64,000 nucleotides of DNA from the NCBI GenBank assembly GCA_050485365.1, contig JBJHBH010000009.1:1-64000 (forward strand), written 5' to 3'. Under the pieces are notes generated by a model. That model was not told the DNA's origin. It saw only the letters and a program-made list of their open reading frames with translations, and searched no databases. Positions 1 through 9,166 of this stretch are shown here, piece after piece. The first letter of the stretch is position 1; each line of letters opens with the position of its first letter. The translations under genes and the position numbers were made by a program. This stretch comes from JARFUG01 sp050485365 (GTDB lineage: Bacteria > Desulfobacterota > Desulfuromonadia > Desulfuromonadales > JACZKF01).

Positions 1-429
1 CAGATGCTCTCCCCCGTCGGCGGCGTCTACCAGGCCGGCACCCTCTCGGGGAATCCCCTGGCGATGAGCGCGGGGATCCCCACGCTGCAGCTCCTCAAGG
101 AAGAGGGGTTCTACCAGACGATCGAAGAGAAGAGCGCCTATCTGGAGAAGGGGCTCATCGAGGCGGCCAAAGAGTCGCCGATCCCCACCAGCTGGGCGCG
201 CGTCGGCGGGATGTTCTGCACCTACTTCCACCCCGGCCCCGTCGACTCCTTCACCGACGCCGCCAAGAGCGACACCGAGGCCTTCGGCCGCTTCTTCCGC
301 GCGATGCTCGACGAAGGGGTCAACCTCGCCCCCTCCCAGTTTGAGGCGGGATTCATGAGCGCCGCCCACTCCACCGACGATCTCGACAAGACGATCGAGG
401 CCGCCCGCAAGGCGTTCAAGGCCCTGTAG
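1..429 (+). CDS. hemL: Glutamate-1-semialdehyde 2,1-aminomutase, C-terminal part
   Basis: This is the last 142 residues of a PLP enzyme that converts glutamate-1-semialdehyde to 5-aminolevulinate, the cytoplasmic entry to heme, siroheme and cobalamin synthesis by the C5 route. The visible part opens with the family motif SPVGGVYQAGTLSGNP, which normally follows the PLP-binding lysine, so that lysine lies outside the window. It ends with a normal C-terminal domain (LAPSQFEAGFMSAAHS, then the final helix). The reading frame is open at base 1. A terminator hairpin follows about 30 bases after the stop. The identification is firm; the N-terminal two thirds cannot be judged. Confidence 0.95.
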   Translation, partial: QMLSPVGGVYQAGTLSGNPLAMSAGIPTLQLLKEEGFYQTIEEKSAYLEKGLIEAAKESPIPTSWARVGGMFCTYFHPGPVDSFTDAAKSDTEAFGRFFRAMLDEGVNLAPSQFEAGFMSAAHSTDDLDKTIEAARKAFKAL

Positions 430-456
430 ACCCCGTTTCACCAATGCCCTCGGCGC

Positions 457-498
457 AAAAGAGCCTCCCGGTCGAAGATGACCGGGAGGCTCTTTTTG
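457..498. terminator. Bidirectional intrinsic terminator
   Basis: A perfect 12-bp stem, GAGCCTCCCGGT at 461-472 with its complement at 481-492, is followed by a T run on the + strand (hemL side). On the - strand it is followed by the complement of AAAA at 457-460 (the convergent cyclase gene). It separates two convergent genes. Confidence 0.9.
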
Positions 499-523
499 TT
501 TCAGCAGACTGCGCGGAAAGGCT

Positions 524-1714
524 CTAGAAGAAGGGGGACTCCACCAGGCGGTCTCCCCCCTGGCGCTTGGCCTCGTACATGCTTCGGTCGGCCTGGAAGT
601 AGAGACGGTCGAGGAGGGTGTCGACATCGATCTCCTGCTCTTTGGCGATCTGCGTCCCCGCAGGCAGGTGCACCATCCCGGCGCTCACGGTCAGGCGCAC
701 CTCCTGCCCGTCGCACTCCCAGCGCAGGCTGCGAAGGGCCTCAAGGAGGCGCCGCCCCGCATCCGCCGCCCCCGGGCGGCTCGACTCCGCGAGGGCCAGC
801 GCGAACTCCTCTCCGCCGATGCGCGCGAAGATGTCGGCGTCGCGAAGCTGCGCCTGAAACGTGCGGGCGATGTCGGTGAGGACGCGGTCCCCCTGCAGAT
901 GACCGAACCTGTCGTTGACCTGCTTGAAGCGGTCCAGATCCATGATGATCAGCGAGAAGGGGCGTCCGTAGCGCACCGCCAAGGAGAGGGCGAGGCGGCT
1001 CTCGGTGAAGAAGTGACGCCGGTTGAAGAGCCCCGTCAGCGGGTCGACCAGGGCGAGGTTCTGGTAGTGCCCTTTGAGCTGTCGCGTCTCGGCGAGGGCC
1101 TCTTCGAGTTGCCGGGTGCGAAGGCCGACCTCGTCCTCGAGCTTGCGCAGAAGGCGGCTGCTGGTGATGATCTGGCCGAGAAAGTCGCTGAAGATCGCCA
1201 CCAGCCGGATGTGCCACTCGTTGAAGTGGCCCTTTTCGGGGTGGGAGATATTGAGGACGCCGATGATGCGCCCGCACGATTTCACCGGTGCGCTCATCAC
1301 CGAGCCGGGCGCCTTGGCCGAAGTGTCATGAAAGAGGCGAAAGCGCGGATCGGTGCGGCAGTCGGAGCAGACCTGCACCCTGCCGGTGCGCACGGCGAGC
1401 CCCATGAAGCTCTCAGTGACCAAGTAGCGCTTGGCCGGACGACACGACGGAGGGGCCGGGGCGTTGTCTTGCAGATTGCGCCAGTCGAGCCCGGCGGCGT
1501 TCACCAGCTCGTCGCCCTGGCACAGGAAGATGGAGCAACACTCGACGCCGGCGTGCTCCACCAGCGCCCGCAGCGCCTGGCGCAGTAGCGCCTGTTCATC
1601 GATCCCCTGGACGTCGACCTGCCCGAGACTGTGCAGCGTCGAGAGCGAGGAGAGCATCTCCTCGAAGACGTCTCCCATCCCCTGCATCGCCGCAGCGGAC
1701 AAACGCCCTTCCAT
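524..1714 (-). CDS. GAF-GGDEF diguanylate cyclase
   Basis: This is a predicted cytoplasmic diguanylate cyclase making c-di-GMP from two GTP. An N-terminal GAF domain (about residues 40-180, with several cysteines that could serve ligand or redox sensing) is followed by a short helical linker and a GGDEF domain (about 215-390). The active-site motif is GGEEF, and an RDAD inhibitory site sits five residues before it, so product inhibition is likely. The base-reading position is the usual aspartate (GHLQGD), so c-di-GMP rather than cGAMP is the expected product. The start at 1714 is chosen because AGGGAG lies about 8 bases upstream; a longer frame to 1750 has no better site. It begins 5 bases after the HDOD gene stop, so the two are cotranscribed. 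Confidence 0.85.
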   Translation of the reverse strand: MEGRLSAAAMQGMGDVFEEMLSSLSTLHSLGQVDVQGIDEQALLRQALRALVEHAGVECCSIFLCQGDELVNAAGLDWRNLQDNAPAPPSCRPAKRYLVTESFMGLAVRTGRVQVCSDCRTDPRFRLFHDTSAKAPGSVMSAPVKSCGRIIGVLNISHPEKGHFNEWHIRLVAIFSDFLGQIITSSRLLRKLEDEVGLRTRQLEEALAETRQLKGHYQNLALVDPLTGLFNRRHFFTESRLALSLAVRYGRPFSLIIMDLDRFKQVNDRFGHLQGDRVLTDIARTFQAQLRDADIFARIGGEEFALALAESSRPGAADAGRRLLEALRSLRWECDGQEVRLTVSAGMVHLPAGTQIAKEQEIDVDTLLDRLYFQADRSMYEAKRQGGDRLVESPFF

Positions 1715-1718
1715 CGCC

Positions 1719-2591
1719 CTAGCTCCCTTTTCCCGAGAGCTCTGCGGCAAGCTCGCGCAGCCCGGTCAGATCGCCGTGAACCTGTTCGAGCGCCCCTGTG
1801 AGCGTCTCATCCGACAGACCGAGATCGCCCGGTCGGTCGAGGGGACAATTGGAAGGGGAGGCGCCGTCGTACAGCGCCTCGGCGATGGCTTTGGACAGAC
1901 CGACCAGAGCCGCCAGGCGCCACCCCGCACCGCGGTAGGCGGGATCGGCGTTGTGCGCGGCCGCCTGAAGCAGCACTTCCGGGAGCCCCCAGCGCAGGGC
2001 GAGCTGGGCGCCTGCCTCCTGATGCGAAAGATCGAACTCTCGGCGGATCCCCTCGGCGACCGATCCGGCGGCGAAGATGGCGTCGAGCTCCCGCGGGAAG
2101 GTGTGCACCAGGGCGAGCAGGCCAAGGTTGTGCAGCAGCCCGGCGGCGTAGGCGGTTCCGGCAGCGAGGGGGACCGGCGGGTCGAGGTGCACGGCGAGTT
2201 TTTCGGAGAGGTCGGCGGTAACCAGCGCCGTCAGCCAGTGGCGCTCGATCTGGAAATTGGGGCAGGCCCGCAGGTTGAAGGCGTTGGAGAGGGACATGGC
2301 GACGACCAGCCCCTTGGTGGTGGAGAGGCCGAGAACGCGGATGATCGCCTCCTCGACGGTGACGATGCGGCGCCTCTGGCCGTAATAGGAGGAGTTGGCG
2401 CAGCGCAGAATGCGCGCCACCAGTTCGGGGCTGCGCTCGATGACGGCGGCGACGTCGCGCAGGGCGGCCTTTTCGTCGCCGACGACCCGCAGGGCCTCCT
2501 GAAGCATGCCGGGAGCGGGGGGGAGGTCCTTGAGGCGAAAGAGCTTCAGCTGCGCTTCGGCATGCAGGTCTCTGCCCGGCTCATCCGACAT
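1719..2591 (-). CDS. HDOD domain protein
   Basis: This soluble protein has an HDOD domain (about residues 15-215), an HD-like fold without guaranteed phosphohydrolase activity that is common in bacterial signalling. Visible family features are the helix PPAPGMLQEALRVVGDE, the segment ILRCANSSYYG and AAGLLHNLGLLALV. The start at 2591 is preferred because GAAGGG lies 6 bases upstream; ATG codons at 2597 and 2615 are alternatives. It lies directly upstream of, and nearly abuts, the GAF-GGDEF cyclase gene, which suggests a shared signalling role. The downstream target is unknown. Confidence 0.8.
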   Translation of the reverse strand: MSDEPGRDLHAEAQLKLFRLKDLPPAPGMLQEALRVVGDEKAALRDVAAVIERSPELVARILRCANSSYYGQRRRIVTVEEAIIRVLGLSTTKGLVVAMSLSNAFNLRACPNFQIERHWLTALVTADLSEKLAVHLDPPVPLAAGTAYAAGLLHNLGLLALVHTFPRELDAIFAAGSVAEGIRREFDLSHQEAGAQLALRWGLPEVLLQAAAHNADPAYRGAGWRLAALVGLSKAIAEALYDGASPSNCPLDRPGDLGLSDETLTGALEQVHGDLTGLRELAAELSGKGS

Positions 2592-2694
2592 CGCCATCCC
2601 TTCTCGAAGTAGCATCGCACCCCCCGGAATTAAAAAGACACACAGAGCTTCAAAATAGACAAAGTGCGCTGATCTGTCAACGAATAGTGCGGCC

Positions 2695-3516
2695 TCAGAG
2701 CGCTTCGTCTCCGGCGGGCTCTTCGCCGATCCGGTGTTTCAGGGGGATGGGGGTGACCCTCGGCGCCTTGGCGAGGGTGCCCTCCTCGACGAGAAGCCGG
2801 CAGTGATAGATCGCCTCGAGCTGCTGCGCGGTGAGGACCTGGCGCGCCGTGCCGAGCGCGGCGACCTCTCCGTCCGACAGCAGCAGGAGGCGATCGGCGT
2901 AGAGGCCGGCCATGTTGAGGTCGTGCGAGACCATGACGACCGTCACCCCCTTGCGGGCGCGCAGCTCCTCGACCAGATCGAGGATGCGGATCTGGTGGGC
3001 CGGATCGAGGGCGGCGGTCGGCTCGTCGAGAAGGAGCAGCTGCGGCGACTGGCAGATGGCCCGGGCGATGAAGACGAGCTGGCGCTCGCCGCCGCTCAGC
3101 CGATCGAGGCGACGCCCGGCCAGATGGCTCACGCCGGTGAAGCGCATCGCCTCAAGCGCCGCGTCCCTGTCCGCCTGCGCTTCGGCGCCCCACAGCCCCA
3201 GGTGCGGCGCACGCCCCATCAGCACCGTCTCCCCCACCCGGAAGGGGAAGTCCTGCGGCACCTCCTGCGAGACGACCGCCACGCGCCGCGCCAGCTCCTT
3301 TCGCGGCCACGCGCGAAGGGGCCTTCCGAGCACCTCGATCGCACCGCCGCAAAAGGGCGCCAGCCCCGCCATCGCCTTCAGCAGCGTCGTCTTGCCGCTG
3401 CCGTTGGGTCCGATGACGACGAAGAACTCCCCGGCGTACACGCTGAAGTCGACCCCGCGTAGGATCTCGCGCCTGCCCAGCGTCACCCCCAGCGCGCTCA
3501 CCGTCAGCGCCGTCAT
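2695..3516 (-). CDS. btuD: Cobalamin ABC transporter ATP-binding protein
   Basis: This 273-residue cytoplasmic ATPase powers vitamin B12 import through the BtuC channel. Walker A GPNGSGKTT is at about residues 36-44, a Q-loop glutamine at 84, the signature LSGGERQ at 140-146, Walker B LLLLDEP at 160-166 and the H-loop SHD at 197-199. The ATG at 3516 overlaps the permease stop by 4 bases and has GGAGG 8 bases upstream. The frame stays open far upstream, but that part is a shadow of btuC. The family (FecE/BtuD) also serves siderophores; the riboswitch upstream of the operon points to cobalamin. Confidence 0.9.
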   Translation of the reverse strand: MTALTVSALGVTLGRREILRGVDFSVYAGEFFVVIGPNGSGKTTLLKAMAGLAPFCGGAIEVLGRPLRAWPRKELARRVAVVSQEVPQDFPFRVGETVLMGRAPHLGLWGAEAQADRDAALEAMRFTGVSHLAGRRLDRLSGGERQLVFIARAICQSPQLLLLDEPTAALDPAHQIRILDLVEELRARKGVTVVMVSHDLNMAGLYADRLLLLSDGEVAALGTARQVLTAQQLEAIYHCRLLVEEGTLAKAPRVTPIPLKHRIGEEPAGDEAL

Positions 3517-4520
3517 CGCCGCGACCTCCAGAGCAAAAAGACGAACAGCGGCGCGCCGACCAGGGCGGTGACGATCCCCACCGGCATCTCTCCGGCGGCG
3601 GGGAGGCTTCGCGCGGCCACATCGCAGACAATGAGATAGGCCCCTCCGCCCAGAAGGCAGGCCGGAATCAGCACCCGGTGATCGGGCCCCAGAAGAAGGC
3701 GCAGGACATGGGGGATCACCAGCCCGACGAAGCCGATGAGCCCGGCCTGGCTGACGACGATGGAGACCATGAAGGAGGTGGCGACCAGCAACGTCAGCGA
3801 GACGGCGCGCACATTGACCCCCATGGCGGCGGCGGCCTCTTCGCCCATGAGCAATAGATCCATGGAGCGGGCCAGAAGGAGGATGACGAGGGCCGCAGGG
3901 AGCACCAGCCACAGCACCGGGAGCTGATCGCGCCCCATCAGGGAGAGATCGCCCATGAGCCAAAAGAGGATGTGGCGGATCTGCGGATCCTGCGACAAGG
4001 AGATGAAGAACATGATGAGGGCGCCGCAAAAGGCGTTCATCATCACCCCCCCCAACAGCAACGAGTCGCTGCGCAGGGCCGAGCGACCGCCGGCCAGAGA
4101 CAGCACCAGCGCCAGGGTGACGAGGCTGCCGGCGAAGGCGCTCAGTGAGACTCCGGGAAAAGGGGCAAGCCCCGCCAGCATCCCCACGATGGCCCCGACG
4201 GCGCTGCCGCCCGAGATCCCCAGGATGTACGGTTCGGCGAGGGGGTTGCGCAACAGGGCCTGGAAAACGAGCCCCCCCAGCGCCAGAGCCCCCCCGGCGA
4301 CGGCGGCCAGAACGACCCGCGGCAGGCGGATCTGCCAGACGATGGCCGAGGCGACGGGGTCGCTCCCATGCGCGCCGGGCAACAAGTCGCGCAGCAGACC
4401 CCACGAGGCGCCGGACGACCCGACGGCGAGGCCGAGCAGGGACGCCGCCGCCAGGGCCGCACCGAGAAGGACGGCGGGCACCAGAACCCGTGCGCTCAAC
4501 GGGGCGAGGGGGGCGCTCAC
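3513..4520 (-). CDS. btuC: Cobalamin ABC transporter permease (FecCD family)
   Basis: This 335-residue inner-membrane protein has about ten hydrophobic segments and the FecCD/BtuC hallmarks: IRLPRVVLAAVAGGALALGG near residue 60, LLRNPLAEPYILGISGG, and a late GLIGFVGLVIPHVLR. It forms the translocation channel. The GTG at 4520 is chosen because it overlaps the btuF stop (GTGA) and is preceded by GGAGG; the longer open frame to 4757 is a btuF shadow. Length and start agree with the family. Translational coupling on both sides ties it into a btuF-C-D unit. Confidence 0.9.
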   Translation of the reverse strand: MSAPLAPLSARVLVPAVLLGAALAAASLLGLAVGSSGASWGLLRDLLPGAHGSDPVASAIVWQIRLPRVVLAAVAGGALALGGLVFQALLRNPLAEPYILGISGGSAVGAIVGMLAGLAPFPGVSLSAFAGSLVTLALVLSLAGGRSALRSDSLLLGGVMMNAFCGALIMFFISLSQDPQIRHILFWLMGDLSLMGRDQLPVLWLVLPAALVILLLARSMDLLLMGEEAAAAMGVNVRAVSLTLLVATSFMVSIVVSQAGLIGFVGLVIPHVLRLLLGPDHRVLIPACLLGGGAYLIVCDVAARSLPAAGEMPVGIVTALVGAPLFVFLLWRSRR

Positions 4521-5446
4521 CGCTCCTCCGCGTAGAGCTCGGGGTGAATGCGGCGCGCCAGCAGCTCCAACCCCTCCAGCAGGCGAGGGGTGGGGCGATT
4601 GAACAGGTCGGCATCCTCCACGTGGACCCGCTCGCGCTGCACCGCCCGCAGCTGCGGCCAGCGCCTCCAGTCGCGCAGCAGCGCCTCGGGCGTCTGCCCA
4701 CCGGCCATGGAGCTGATGACGACGACGTCGGGCTGCAGGCGCAGGATCTCCTCCCACCCGACGCGGGGCCAGGAGGCCTTGCCGGCGGTGACGTTGCGCC
4801 CCCCGGCCGTCTCGATCAGCTCGTTCAGAAAATTGTCCCCCCCGACGCTGACCAGGGGGGCGGCGTCGACCTGGAAGAAGACCGAAGGGCGCGCCGCCGC
4901 GCCGGCGACGCGCTCACGCACCGCGTCGATGCGCGCGCTCATCTGCGCGACGTGCCGCTTCGCCTCCTCGCGGGCGCCGAGGATCTCGCCGAGCACGGCG
5001 ATCGTCTCCATGATGTCGGCCAGCGAACGCGGATCGACGGCGAAGACCGCAATCCCCAACGCATCGAGGCGGCTGACGGCCTCGATGGGGTTTCCGTCCC
5101 GGATCGCCAGAACGAGATCGGGGCGCAGCGCGACGATCCGCTCGATGTCGGGGCGGTGGTACGAGCCGACAAGGGGAATGGCGCGCGCCTCGGGGGGATG
5201 GTCGCTGAACTGCGTCGTCCCTTTGAGAATCCCCTCGCGTCCCAGGGCGAAAACGAGCTCGGTGACGGCGGGCGAAAGGGAGATGACCCGCTGCGGCGTG
5301 GCTGGCACAACGACGCGCCGGCCGGCGAAGTCGACGAGCTCGCGCTCGGCGGCGTGAAGCGCCGGGGTGAGCAAAAGCAGGGGGAGAATAAGAAGAAATG
5401 CGGCTGTCGCGTTTCGGATCGGATGACGTGCGTGGCTCAAACTCAT
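4517..5446 (-). CDS. btuF: Periplasmic cobalamin-binding protein
   Basis: This 309-residue binding protein begins with a cleavable signal peptide (hydrophobic FLLILPLLLLTPALHA, probable cut before AERE). The body matches class III helical-backbone binding proteins: RVISLSPAVTELVFALG, a first lobe ending near SYHRPDIERIVALRPDLV, a long linking helix, and a second lobe with GGRNVTAGKASWPRVGWEEI. It would pass B12 from the periplasm to BtuCD. It sits between btuB (50 bases upstream) and btuC (overlapping). Cobalamin specificity is inferred from the riboswitch and the btuB neighbour. Confidence 0.9.
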   Translation of the reverse strand: MSLSHARHPIRNATAAFLLILPLLLLTPALHAAERELVDFAGRRVVVPATPQRVISLSPAVTELVFALGREGILKGTTQFSDHPPEARAIPLVGSYHRPDIERIVALRPDLVLAIRDGNPIEAVSRLDALGIAVFAVDPRSLADIMETIAVLGEILGAREEAKRHVAQMSARIDAVRERVAGAAARPSVFFQVDAAPLVSVGGDNFLNELIETAGGRNVTAGKASWPRVGWEEILRLQPDVVVISSMAGGQTPEALLRDWRRWPQLRAVQRERVHVEDADLFNRPTPRLLEGLELLARRIHPELYAEER

Positions 5447-5496
5447 TGCTTCCTTGCGCTGCGGCGGGCCGAAGCCCGCCGCAGTCGAACGTTCGG

Positions 5497-7443
5497 TCAG
5501 AAGGGGTGGACCAGCCTGAGGCCCGCCACGTAATTTCGCTCGGGGGCGGGATAGATATTCGCCGCCTCGGCTCTAAAGACGCCTGTTTCCGAATATCTTT
5601 CGCTCAAGACGTTATTGATCCCCGCATAGATGGTGAGGGGCCGCAATGCGTAGCTCACCATCAGATCGGTCACCGTGTAATCGCCTCCCTCCCAGTCGTC
5701 CCCGATCACGTTGTTCCAATCGCTGAGCAGATGCTTGCCTGCAATCCAGCGGGTGCGAACGTCAACGACAAGGTCCTTTATCGGGTAGGCCGTCGCCCGA
5801 AGAGCGGCCATATGGCGGGCGACGCCCGGAATCCTGTTACCGTCATACGGGCCGCCGCGCAGCTCATGATCGTTGAAAGTGTAACTGACCCCCAGACGCA
5901 CCTTCTCGTGGGGGACGACCTGGGCGCTCAGCTCGACCCCTTCGCGCCGGGTCCGGCCGTAGTTGACGTTTTCACCCCGCCAGAATCCGAAATCCTCCAT
6001 GAACTCGACTTCGGGATTGAAGAAAATCTCGTCCCGGGTGTCGATACGAAAAAGCGTGATCCCGGCTTGAAAACGGTCGCCGAAATGGTGGCTGACCCCG
6101 GTCTGATAATGTCGGCTGATCTGGGGCGAGAGGATCTCGTTGAAGCCGGGCCCACCGAGCTCGTCAAGGAGAACGGTGCGGAACGCGCGATCGAACGATG
6201 CGAAGAGCTTGCTCCCGGGCGCATAGTTCCAGGCGAGGCCGACGGTGGCAGAATCGGTGTGGAATGCATCGCTGGCGCCTCCGTCGATTTCATAGCGGGT
6301 GCGGGTATTGCGGTAGCCGAGGCTCAAAAAGAGGTCCTCGCGCAGAGCGATCTTGTCGTAAGCGAAAACACCCGTCTCGCGCCGCCGGCGATCCTGGCCG
6401 ACCTCCTTGTAGTGCAGGTCGCTGGACTGGTAGTCGACGCCGACGACGAGCGTATGGGGGAGCGTGAACAGGGTGAGTTGCTTGGCGTATTGGGGAGAAA
6501 TGCCGTAGTCGTCGAGCTCATAGGCGAAGGAGGAAAGCCACTGGACGTATTCGGTTCTCGAATCGGCTTTCCGGGCGCGCAAACCCACCGACAGCTCTGA
6601 ATCGTCGGGGAAGAGAAGGTAGGGGGTCAGCTGAACGTAGCGCTCCCGGGTTTCGGCAAAATCGCCAAGGGAGTGCGTGCTGCGACGACGCTCGCCCTGC
6701 ACGATGGAGCCCGGCAGACCGTAGCTGTCGTCCTTGTAGCCCGCCGAGAGGCGCACGCCGAAGCGGTCGGCATCGTACCCGAGGCTGAGCCCCGTCGTTC
6801 GGTTGCGAAAATGGCCGTTGTCGCGATAGCCGTCCGTATCGGTGTACGAACCATCGACGTGCCACGACCATCCACCATGGCTGCCGCCAAGCCCTAGGGC
6901 CTGCTTCGCATAGCCGTAGCTCCCGATGGCCGTCTCGGCGCTCACCGTGGTTTGGGGCGCCCTCTGTCGCGTGATGATGTTGATGACGCCGCCCGTGGCG
7001 TTGTTTCCGTACAGAACGCTGCCGCCCCCGCGCACGATCTCGACCCTTTCGATGCGGTCCAAAGGGATGCTGGTCCAATCGACTCCGGACATATCCGGGC
7101 TGTTGATCCTTCGCCCGTCGACCATCACCAGAGTGTTGGCCCCGGCCGTTTCTCCGAAACCGCGAATGTCAACCTGGGTGGTGCGACCGGTGCCGGTAAA
7201 GTCGGCCACGTCGATGCCGACGATCCCCCTTAGCAGGTCGGGAAGGGTCTGCGCCGAACCGGCGGCGATCTCCTCGGACGTGACGACGGTCACATGCGCC
7301 GGCACCGTGACCGGATCCTCACCGATGCGGCTCGCCGTAACGATCATCGACTCGAGCTCCACCGGCGCGGCAAGGGCCGGCGCCGGTGAAAGGAGTGCGC
7401 CTGCTGCTGTACATGCCATGATCTTTCGCATTAAACATTTCAT
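5497..7443 (-). CDS. btuB: TonB-dependent outer-membrane cobalamin receptor
   Basis: This 648-residue outer-membrane receptor has a signal peptide (residues 1-26), a TonB-box-like stretch (ESMIVTASR, about 31-39), a plug domain (about 45-160, with VDIRGFG and VEIVRGGGSVLYGNNATGGVINI), a 22-strand barrel and a terminal phenylalanine for barrel assembly. It takes up scarce vitamin B12 using TonB energy. AAGG 6 bases before 7443 supports this start; an ATG at 7431 is also possible. The gene is first in the btuB-F-C-D operon and follows a cobalamin riboswitch, so it should be shut off when B12 is plentiful. Confidence 0.93.
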   Translation of the reverse strand: MKCLMRKIMACTAAGALLSPAPALAAPVELESMIVTASRIGEDPVTVPAHVTVVTSEEIAAGSAQTLPDLLRGIVGIDVADFTGTGRTTQVDIRGFGETAGANTLVMVDGRRINSPDMSGVDWTSIPLDRIERVEIVRGGGSVLYGNNATGGVINIITRQRAPQTTVSAETAIGSYGYAKQALGLGGSHGGWSWHVDGSYTDTDGYRDNGHFRNRTTGLSLGYDADRFGVRLSAGYKDDSYGLPGSIVQGERRRSTHSLGDFAETRERYVQLTPYLLFPDDSELSVGLRARKADSRTEYVQWLSSFAYELDDYGISPQYAKQLTLFTLPHTLVVGVDYQSSDLHYKEVGQDRRRRETGVFAYDKIALREDLFLSLGYRNTRTRYEIDGGASDAFHTDSATVGLAWNYAPGSKLFASFDRAFRTVLLDELGGPGFNEILSPQISRHYQTGVSHHFGDRFQAGITLFRIDTRDEIFFNPEVEFMEDFGFWRGENVNYGRTRREGVELSAQVVPHEKVRLGVSYTFNDHELRGGPYDGNRIPGVARHMAALRATAYPIKDLVVDVRTRWIAGKHLLSDWNNVIGDDWEGGDYTVTDLMVSYALRPLTIYAGINNVLSERYSETGVFRAEAANIYPAPERNYVAGLRLVHPF

Positions 7444-7512
7444 CTTCGACCTTCTATCCTCCTTTTGAATAACCCCGGCAGACGGCTCGGGTGCACCAGG
7501 AGGGCGTGGGAC

Positions 7513-7552
7513 GCAAAAGGCCCGCGCACCTTTTTGGGTGCGCGGGCCTTTC
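7513..7552 (-). terminator. Riboswitch-associated terminator before btuB
   Basis: A perfect 14-bp GC-rich stem (7517-7530 with 7537-7550) is followed on the - strand by TTTT. It lies between the cobalamin riboswitch and the btuB start, where an expression-platform terminator would be expected. The same stem could also act on + strand readthrough. Confidence 0.75.
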
Positions 7553-7596
7553 CGTCTTTAAAGCGCCGCATCTGTCCACCCTCCCATTCCCGGGGA

Positions 7597-7800
7597 GGTT
7601 GATGTGGGGAGGTCCGATCCGGCAGGTCTTCTGGCTCGCGATTCGTCCTCGGGGCCGCCTTCCCGATCCGTCGATCAGTGGCGTCGAGTGGCCCTTCGTC
7701 CTCGCTTACAGCGGCGGGTCCGCGGGGGATTCTCACCCCTCTTCCCTATCAAGCCCTTGCGGGCGCCGATGGACTGTCCTTCAAATTTTGGGGAACCTTA
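7597..7800 (-). promoter_or_regulatory. Cobalamin (B12) riboswitch
   Basis: On the - strand the sequence carries the conserved core of the cobalamin aptamer in order: GGTTCC near 7798, AGGGAA near 7745, GGTGAGAATCCCC, GCCGCTGTAAGCG, GCCACTGATC, and the B12 box GAGCCAGAAGACCTGCC at 7637-7621. It precedes btuB by about 160 bases with a terminator hairpin between. Adenosylcobalamin or methylcobalamin binding would be expected to stop expression of the whole btuB-F-C-D operon. Confidence 0.93.
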
Positions 7801-7813
7801 GTTGAAATCCCTC

Positions 7814-9166
7814 TCAATGTAAAGAATTGCCCGAAGGGGAGTCGGCCTCGGACCGAGTCCCCATGGCGATGCGTCGGGTGTCGGGAGTCTCCATCATCTG
7901 CACGTATTCGGCCACCTTCTGTTTGAAGCTTCCGCGCTGCTCCTTGGAGATGGAGGATGCGAGGGGGATATCGGCCGTCAGGGGGTTGACCGGCCGCCCC
8001 CGCACGTGGAATTCGTAATGGAGGTGCGGCCCGGTGGAGCGCCCGGTGTTGCCGGACAGGGCGATGCGCTGGCCGCGGGTCACGCTCTGGCCGGGGCGGA
8101 CCAGAAAGCGGTCGAGGTGCATGTAGCGCGTCACGTAATGCGTCCCGTGCTGGATTTCGATGTACTTGCCGGCGTAGGGGTGGTTTTGGACCCGCGTCAC
8201 CACGCCGTCGCCCGGCGCGAGGATGGGGGTGCCGATGGGCATGGCGAAATCGACGCCGTTGTGCGGCGAAACGCGCCCGGTGATGGGGTGGCGGCGCGCC
8301 GGGTTGAAGGGGGAGCTCACGCGGAACTGGCGAGCCATCGGGTAGCGCTGGAAGGCGCGCATGAGGCTGTCGCCGTTGTGATCGTAATAGTTGCCGTCGT
8401 CGGCGAGAAAGGCGCTGTGAATCCTGTTGCCGCGCAGGATGCGCACCCCCTCGATGCGGCTTTGTCCCGTCGGCTCGCCGTCGACGAGCTGCTGCGAGCG
8501 CACCACCTGAAAGCGGTCGCCCGCCCTGATCTCCCGAGCGAAATTGAGCCGCTCGCCCAGCAGGGTCGACACCTGCGCGGTCTCCGCCTCGGAGAGGCCG
8601 GCATTTTTGGCCGAAAGATAGAAGCTGCCGCGGATCTCGCCCGAAAGGACCTGCTGCTCCCAGTCGCCGGGGACGATGATCTCCTCGAAGTCGAAGCTCG
8701 CCCCGTCAACGTTGCGGTAGACGACGCGGTTGCCGGCGTGGATGAAGAGCTCCATCTCCTCGAGGCTGCGCGTCTGCTCATCGAGGACGAAGGTGAGCCG
8801 ATGACCGGGGCGCAGCGTCTCCAACGCCAGAGGTTCGTCGGCCCTGAGAATCTTGTACATGACGCTGTGGCCGAGATCAAAACGGTCGAAGATCGCGCCG
8901 AGGGTGTCGCCGGGGGCGATGGTGTAAGCGATGACGTTGTCGGGCTCTTCGGGGAGCGCCTCGTCGAGAGGCTCGGCCACGAGATCGGCCGCGGGGGAGA
9001 GTGTCGCTGGAGGGGGGTAGCTCGCCTCGAGGGTGGAGAGCGTGTCGTTGCCGCCGCCTGACCAGAAGGAAACCGTCGTCACGACGGCGCCTAAAAAGAC
9101 CAGTGCCAACAGGCGGTTAAGACGTTTTCTGCGTCGTCTGCGCGTTGAGTGCCTGATTGCATTCAT
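7814..9166 (-). CDS. M23 family murein endopeptidase with LysM-like region
   Basis: This 450-residue cell-wall hydrolase resembles MepM/YebA. An arginine-rich N-terminus and one membrane segment (about residues 20-37) anchor it to the inner membrane. A LysM/OapA-like region (YTIAPGDTLGAIFDRF, about 81-96) follows, then a second domain and a C-terminal LytM/M23 zinc peptidase domain (about 300-400). The zinc and catalytic residues lie in HNGVDFA and HLHYEFH, so the enzyme should be active and cut peptide cross-links in peptidoglycan. No partner gene is adjacent. The first bases of the btu riboswitch lie just beyond its stop. Confidence 0.9.
   Translation of the reverse strand: MNAIRHSTRRRRRKRLNRLLALVFLGAVVTTVSFWSGGGNDTLSTLEASYPPPATLSPAADLVAEPLDEALPEEPDNVIAYTIAPGDTLGAIFDRFDLGHSVMYKILRADEPLALETLRPGHRLTFVLDEQTRSLEEMELFIHAGNRVVYRNVDGASFDFEEIIVPGDWEQQVLSGEIRGSFYLSAKNAGLSEAETAQVSTLLGERLNFAREIRAGDRFQVVRSQQLVDGEPTGQSRIEGVRILRGNRIHSAFLADDGNYYDHNGDSLMRAFQRYPMARQFRVSSPFNPARRHPITGRVSPHNGVDFAMPIGTPILAPGDGVVTRVQNHPYAGKYIEIQHGTHYVTRYMHLDRFLVRPGQSVTRGQRIALSGNTGRSTGPHLHYEFHVRGRPVNPLTADIPLASSISKEQRGSFKQKVAEYVQMMETPDTRRIAMGTRSEADSPSGNSLH

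Noticed and set aside
7795..7823. TTTACA and TAAGGT pair as promoter of the btu operon
   Set aside because: Its start would fall inside the riboswitch and remove the 5' GGTTCC element that the aptamer needs.
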